From Kluyveromyces lactis (taxonomy: Eukaryota; Ascomycota; Saccharomycetes; Saccharomycetales; Saccharomycetaceae), in NCBI RefSeq assembly GCF_000002515.2, contig NC_006041.1:1798001-1862000 (forward strand): a DNA stretch of 64,000 nucleotides, in the 5' to 3' direction. The notes below the pieces were generated by a model, which searched no databases, was not told where the DNA came from, and saw only the letters and a program-made list of their open reading frames with translations. A program made the translations under genes and the position numbers. The number at the start of each line of letters is the position of its first letter. Within the stretch, counting starts at the first letter, position 1. Below, piece after piece: positions 62,517-64,000 of this stretch.

Positions 62517-64000
62517 ATGCTATTCCATTCTGTGCGGCAGAATGCTGGTGGAAATGTGCCTGCTCATGATAGTTTAGGTGGTCACAATCAAGAAATTATG
62601 GATGCATCAGTCTTCAACGGCCTGCCGTCTGCAACCTCCGCAGCAGATGCAGCAGCAACAGCAGCAGCTGCCTCTGCTTCAAATTATGTTGATTCATCGA
62701 ATCTCTCACATCTTTCAGAGAAATTTAAAAGACTTGAAACTCTAATCTCGGATCATTTATCACAGTTGAACATAGAATCCGCCGTTTTCGTCTCAGAGTT
62801 GTTATTTGCGGAATGCTCGAATCTGGACGAATCATCTCAGGAAAGAGCGCTTGCGAATTACTTTTACTCTCTATCCCTGTACTTGAACAATGACTTTCAT
62901 ACTGCTATGCATGTTTCCTCTGAAAGAAGACATGATAATCTTGCATGTGCCTACGTATACTCTCGATGTTGTTTGAAATTGAAGAAGAATTATTCAGACG
63001 CTTTGGATTGTCTATTATCATTACAGTCCTGTTGGGACACCTGTCTATCCCATTTTGGGTATCCGAAGAAATCAACAATCTGTCTCTTAGTAGGGAAGTT
63101 ATTCAAATTATTGGATCACGAATCTAAGAGTGAAACTTTCCTCAGATCTTCCTTGGATGGGAATCCTTATCTCTGGGAAGCGAGCACAGAACTTTGTGTT
63201 CTTCGTTCAAGTTTGGTTCTTACGGTATTCAAATCCCAGAAGAATGCGCCTACACGCTCGCAATCATCTGCAGCAATGATGACGGTACCACCTCCAAACT
63301 GTAGTATGGATTCCAGATCTAGGAATAAGCCTCAAACTCCATTTAAAGCTCCATCCAGAAACAGACAAAACCTTTCCAACTCCCAAACTACATCCTTATT
63401 ATCGGCTTCTAACGTTGGTGTATCCATTTCTCCTCATTTCTTTAAAAAACACACAAGGTTTACTACAACACCAACTACTGCAACTTCAAGTGCAAATGTA
63501 ACCACTACAAACACATCTTCTATCGATACTAAACATCTCGGAACTACAACACCATCGAAACTGTCAGGAACAGATTCCCAAACCAAGTTGTTAAGGTCTC
63601 CCATGGATAAAAAAATTATGACCAACAACTCATATCAGATGCCAAACATTAGCACTTTTGACTCAAATTTGGATGAACTTTTCTCCAACTTCATCCATAT
63701 AGAATATTGCAAGTCAAGGTATGATTCATTCAAAGCCATCCGCATGATGCAAAATCGCATTCCACTACAGATAGCGGTGTCTATGCCTTGGTGTTTATCC
63801 ACATTGGGTAAGCTACATTTTGAATTAGTTAATTATGAAATGGCTAAATCTTACTTCACGAAATTAAGAACTTTACAACCTACGCGGTTTCAAGATATGG
63901 ACACCTTCTCAACCGTTTTATGGCATTTGCAAGACAAAACACACTTATCCGCTTTATGCGCGGAGCTATTAACGTTGGATAAGTATAACCCCATTGCCTG
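62517..64000 (+). CDS. CDC27: Anaphase-promoting complex TPR subunit Cdc27 (Apc3), N-terminal part (runs off right edge)
   Basis: Open for 494 codons from the ATG at 62517 to the window end, with an in-frame TAA just upstream. Cdc27 is a TPR scaffold of APC/C that docks the IR tails of Cdc20, Cdh1 and Apc10. An Ala-rich segment (about 43-54) precedes the N-terminal TPR dimerisation region (ERALANYFYSLSLYLNNDFHTAM, then ACAYVYSRCCLKLKKNYSDALDCLL). A disordered Ser/Thr/Asn-rich insert follows (about 245-375). The main TPR array then begins (TLGKLHFELVNYEMAKSYFTKL, FSTVLWHLQDKTHLSALCAELL). S. cerevisiae Cdc27 (YBL084C) has 758 residues, so roughly a third lies beyond the edge. A second Met at codon 28 is an alternative start. 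Confidence 0.95.
   Translation, partial: MLFHSVRQNAGGNVPAHDSLGGHNQEIMDASVFNGLPSATSAADAAATAAAASASNYVDSSNLSHLSEKFKRLETLISDHLSQLNIESAVFVSELLFAECSNLDESSQERALANYFYSLSLYLNNDFHTAMHVSSERRHDNLACAYVYSRCCLKLKKNYSDALDCLLSLQSCWDTCLSHFGYPKKSTICLLVGKLFKLLDHESKSETFLRSSLDGNPYLWEASTELCVLRSSLVLTVFKSQKNAPTRSQSSAAMMTVPPPNCSMDSRSRNKPQTPFKAPSRNRQNLSNSQTTSLLSASNVGVSISPHFFKKHTRFTTTPTTATSSANVTTTNTSSIDTKHLGTTTPSKLSGTDSQTKLLRSPMDKKIMTNNSYQMPNISTFDSNLDELFSNFIHIEYCKSRYDSFKAIRMMQNRIPLQIAVSMPWCLSTLGKLHFELVNYEMAKSYFTKLRTLQPTRFQDMDTFSTVLWHLQDKTHLSALCAELLTLDKYNPIA

Noticed and set aside
1-64000. Mobile or virus-derived elements and CRISPR arrays
   Set aside because: I looked for terminal repeats, integrase or reverse-transcriptase motifs and regularly spaced repeats and found none; the only repeats are simple-sequence tracts.

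Overview
This window is nuclear DNA from a budding yeast of the family Saccharomycetaceae whose lineage did not go through the whole-genome duplication. The closest fit is Kluyveromyces, most likely K. lactis or a near relative; that genus call is an inference. Genes are compact, almost all intronless and separated by AT-rich spacers. The gene order interleaves two sister regions of Saccharomyces cerevisiae (chromosome II left arm, YBL060-YBL084, and chromosome V right arm, YER095-YER113). Genes kept on only one S. cerevisiae copy, such as AAR2, ILS1, ATG8, PET112 and ALG3 from chromosome II and RAD51, UBC6, RTT105, MAM1, GLE2, FLO8, KAP123, SWI4, LSM4 and TMN3 from chromosome V, sit here in one series.

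Layout. 1-8 kb: the N-terminal part of YEL1 (minus), RAD51, SKT5/CHS4 and PRX1. 8-15 kb: SEF1, a tRNA-His(GUG) gene and a UBP9/UBP13-type deubiquitinase. 15-20 kb: a PRPP synthetase (PRS2/PRS4, minus), UBC6, AST1/AST2 (minus) and DPH3/KTI11 (minus). 20-24 kb: a GC-rich, CT-biased island with no assigned gene, RPS8 (probably with an intron in its 5' leader), a box C/D snoRNA of the snR56 type on the minus strand with an RNase III-type hairpin 5' of it, and AAR2. 24-32 kb: an SSA-class HSP70 with a heat-shock/stress promoter, ILS1, RTT105 and ATG8. 32-41 kb: NUP170/NUP157 (minus), MAM1 and PET112. 41-54 kb: five minus-strand genes (a YBL081W-like low-complexity protein, GLE2, FLO8, ALG3 and KAP123). 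54-64 kb: SWI4 (minus), LSM4, TMN3 (minus) and the 5' part of CDC27, which runs off the right edge.

The genes are housekeeping or regulatory and do not form an operon or a single pathway. There are loose themes: nuclear transport (NUP170, GLE2, KAP123), cell-cycle control (SWI4, CDC27, MAM1), RNA metabolism (LSM4, AAR2, snR56, RPS8, DPH3) and stress response (HSP70, PRX1). I see no transposon, LTR, virus-derived element, CRISPR array or centromere, and no convincing sign of a new multi-gene system. The observations most worth checking are the cell-cycle boxes around SWI4, the snR56 unit with its AGAG-capped hairpin, the GC-rich island upstream of RPS8, the C17 tract next to the KAP123 start codon, and the alternating Cbf1/Reb1 sites between SWI4 and LSM4.

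Several long open frames begin with a non-ATG codon upstream of the real start. I therefore moved the starts of SKT5, UBC6, RTT105, SWI4 and the YBL081W-like gene to the first ATG. For PRS I chose the second in-frame ATG. All family assignments rest on remembered protein motifs, lengths and synteny; no database search was run.
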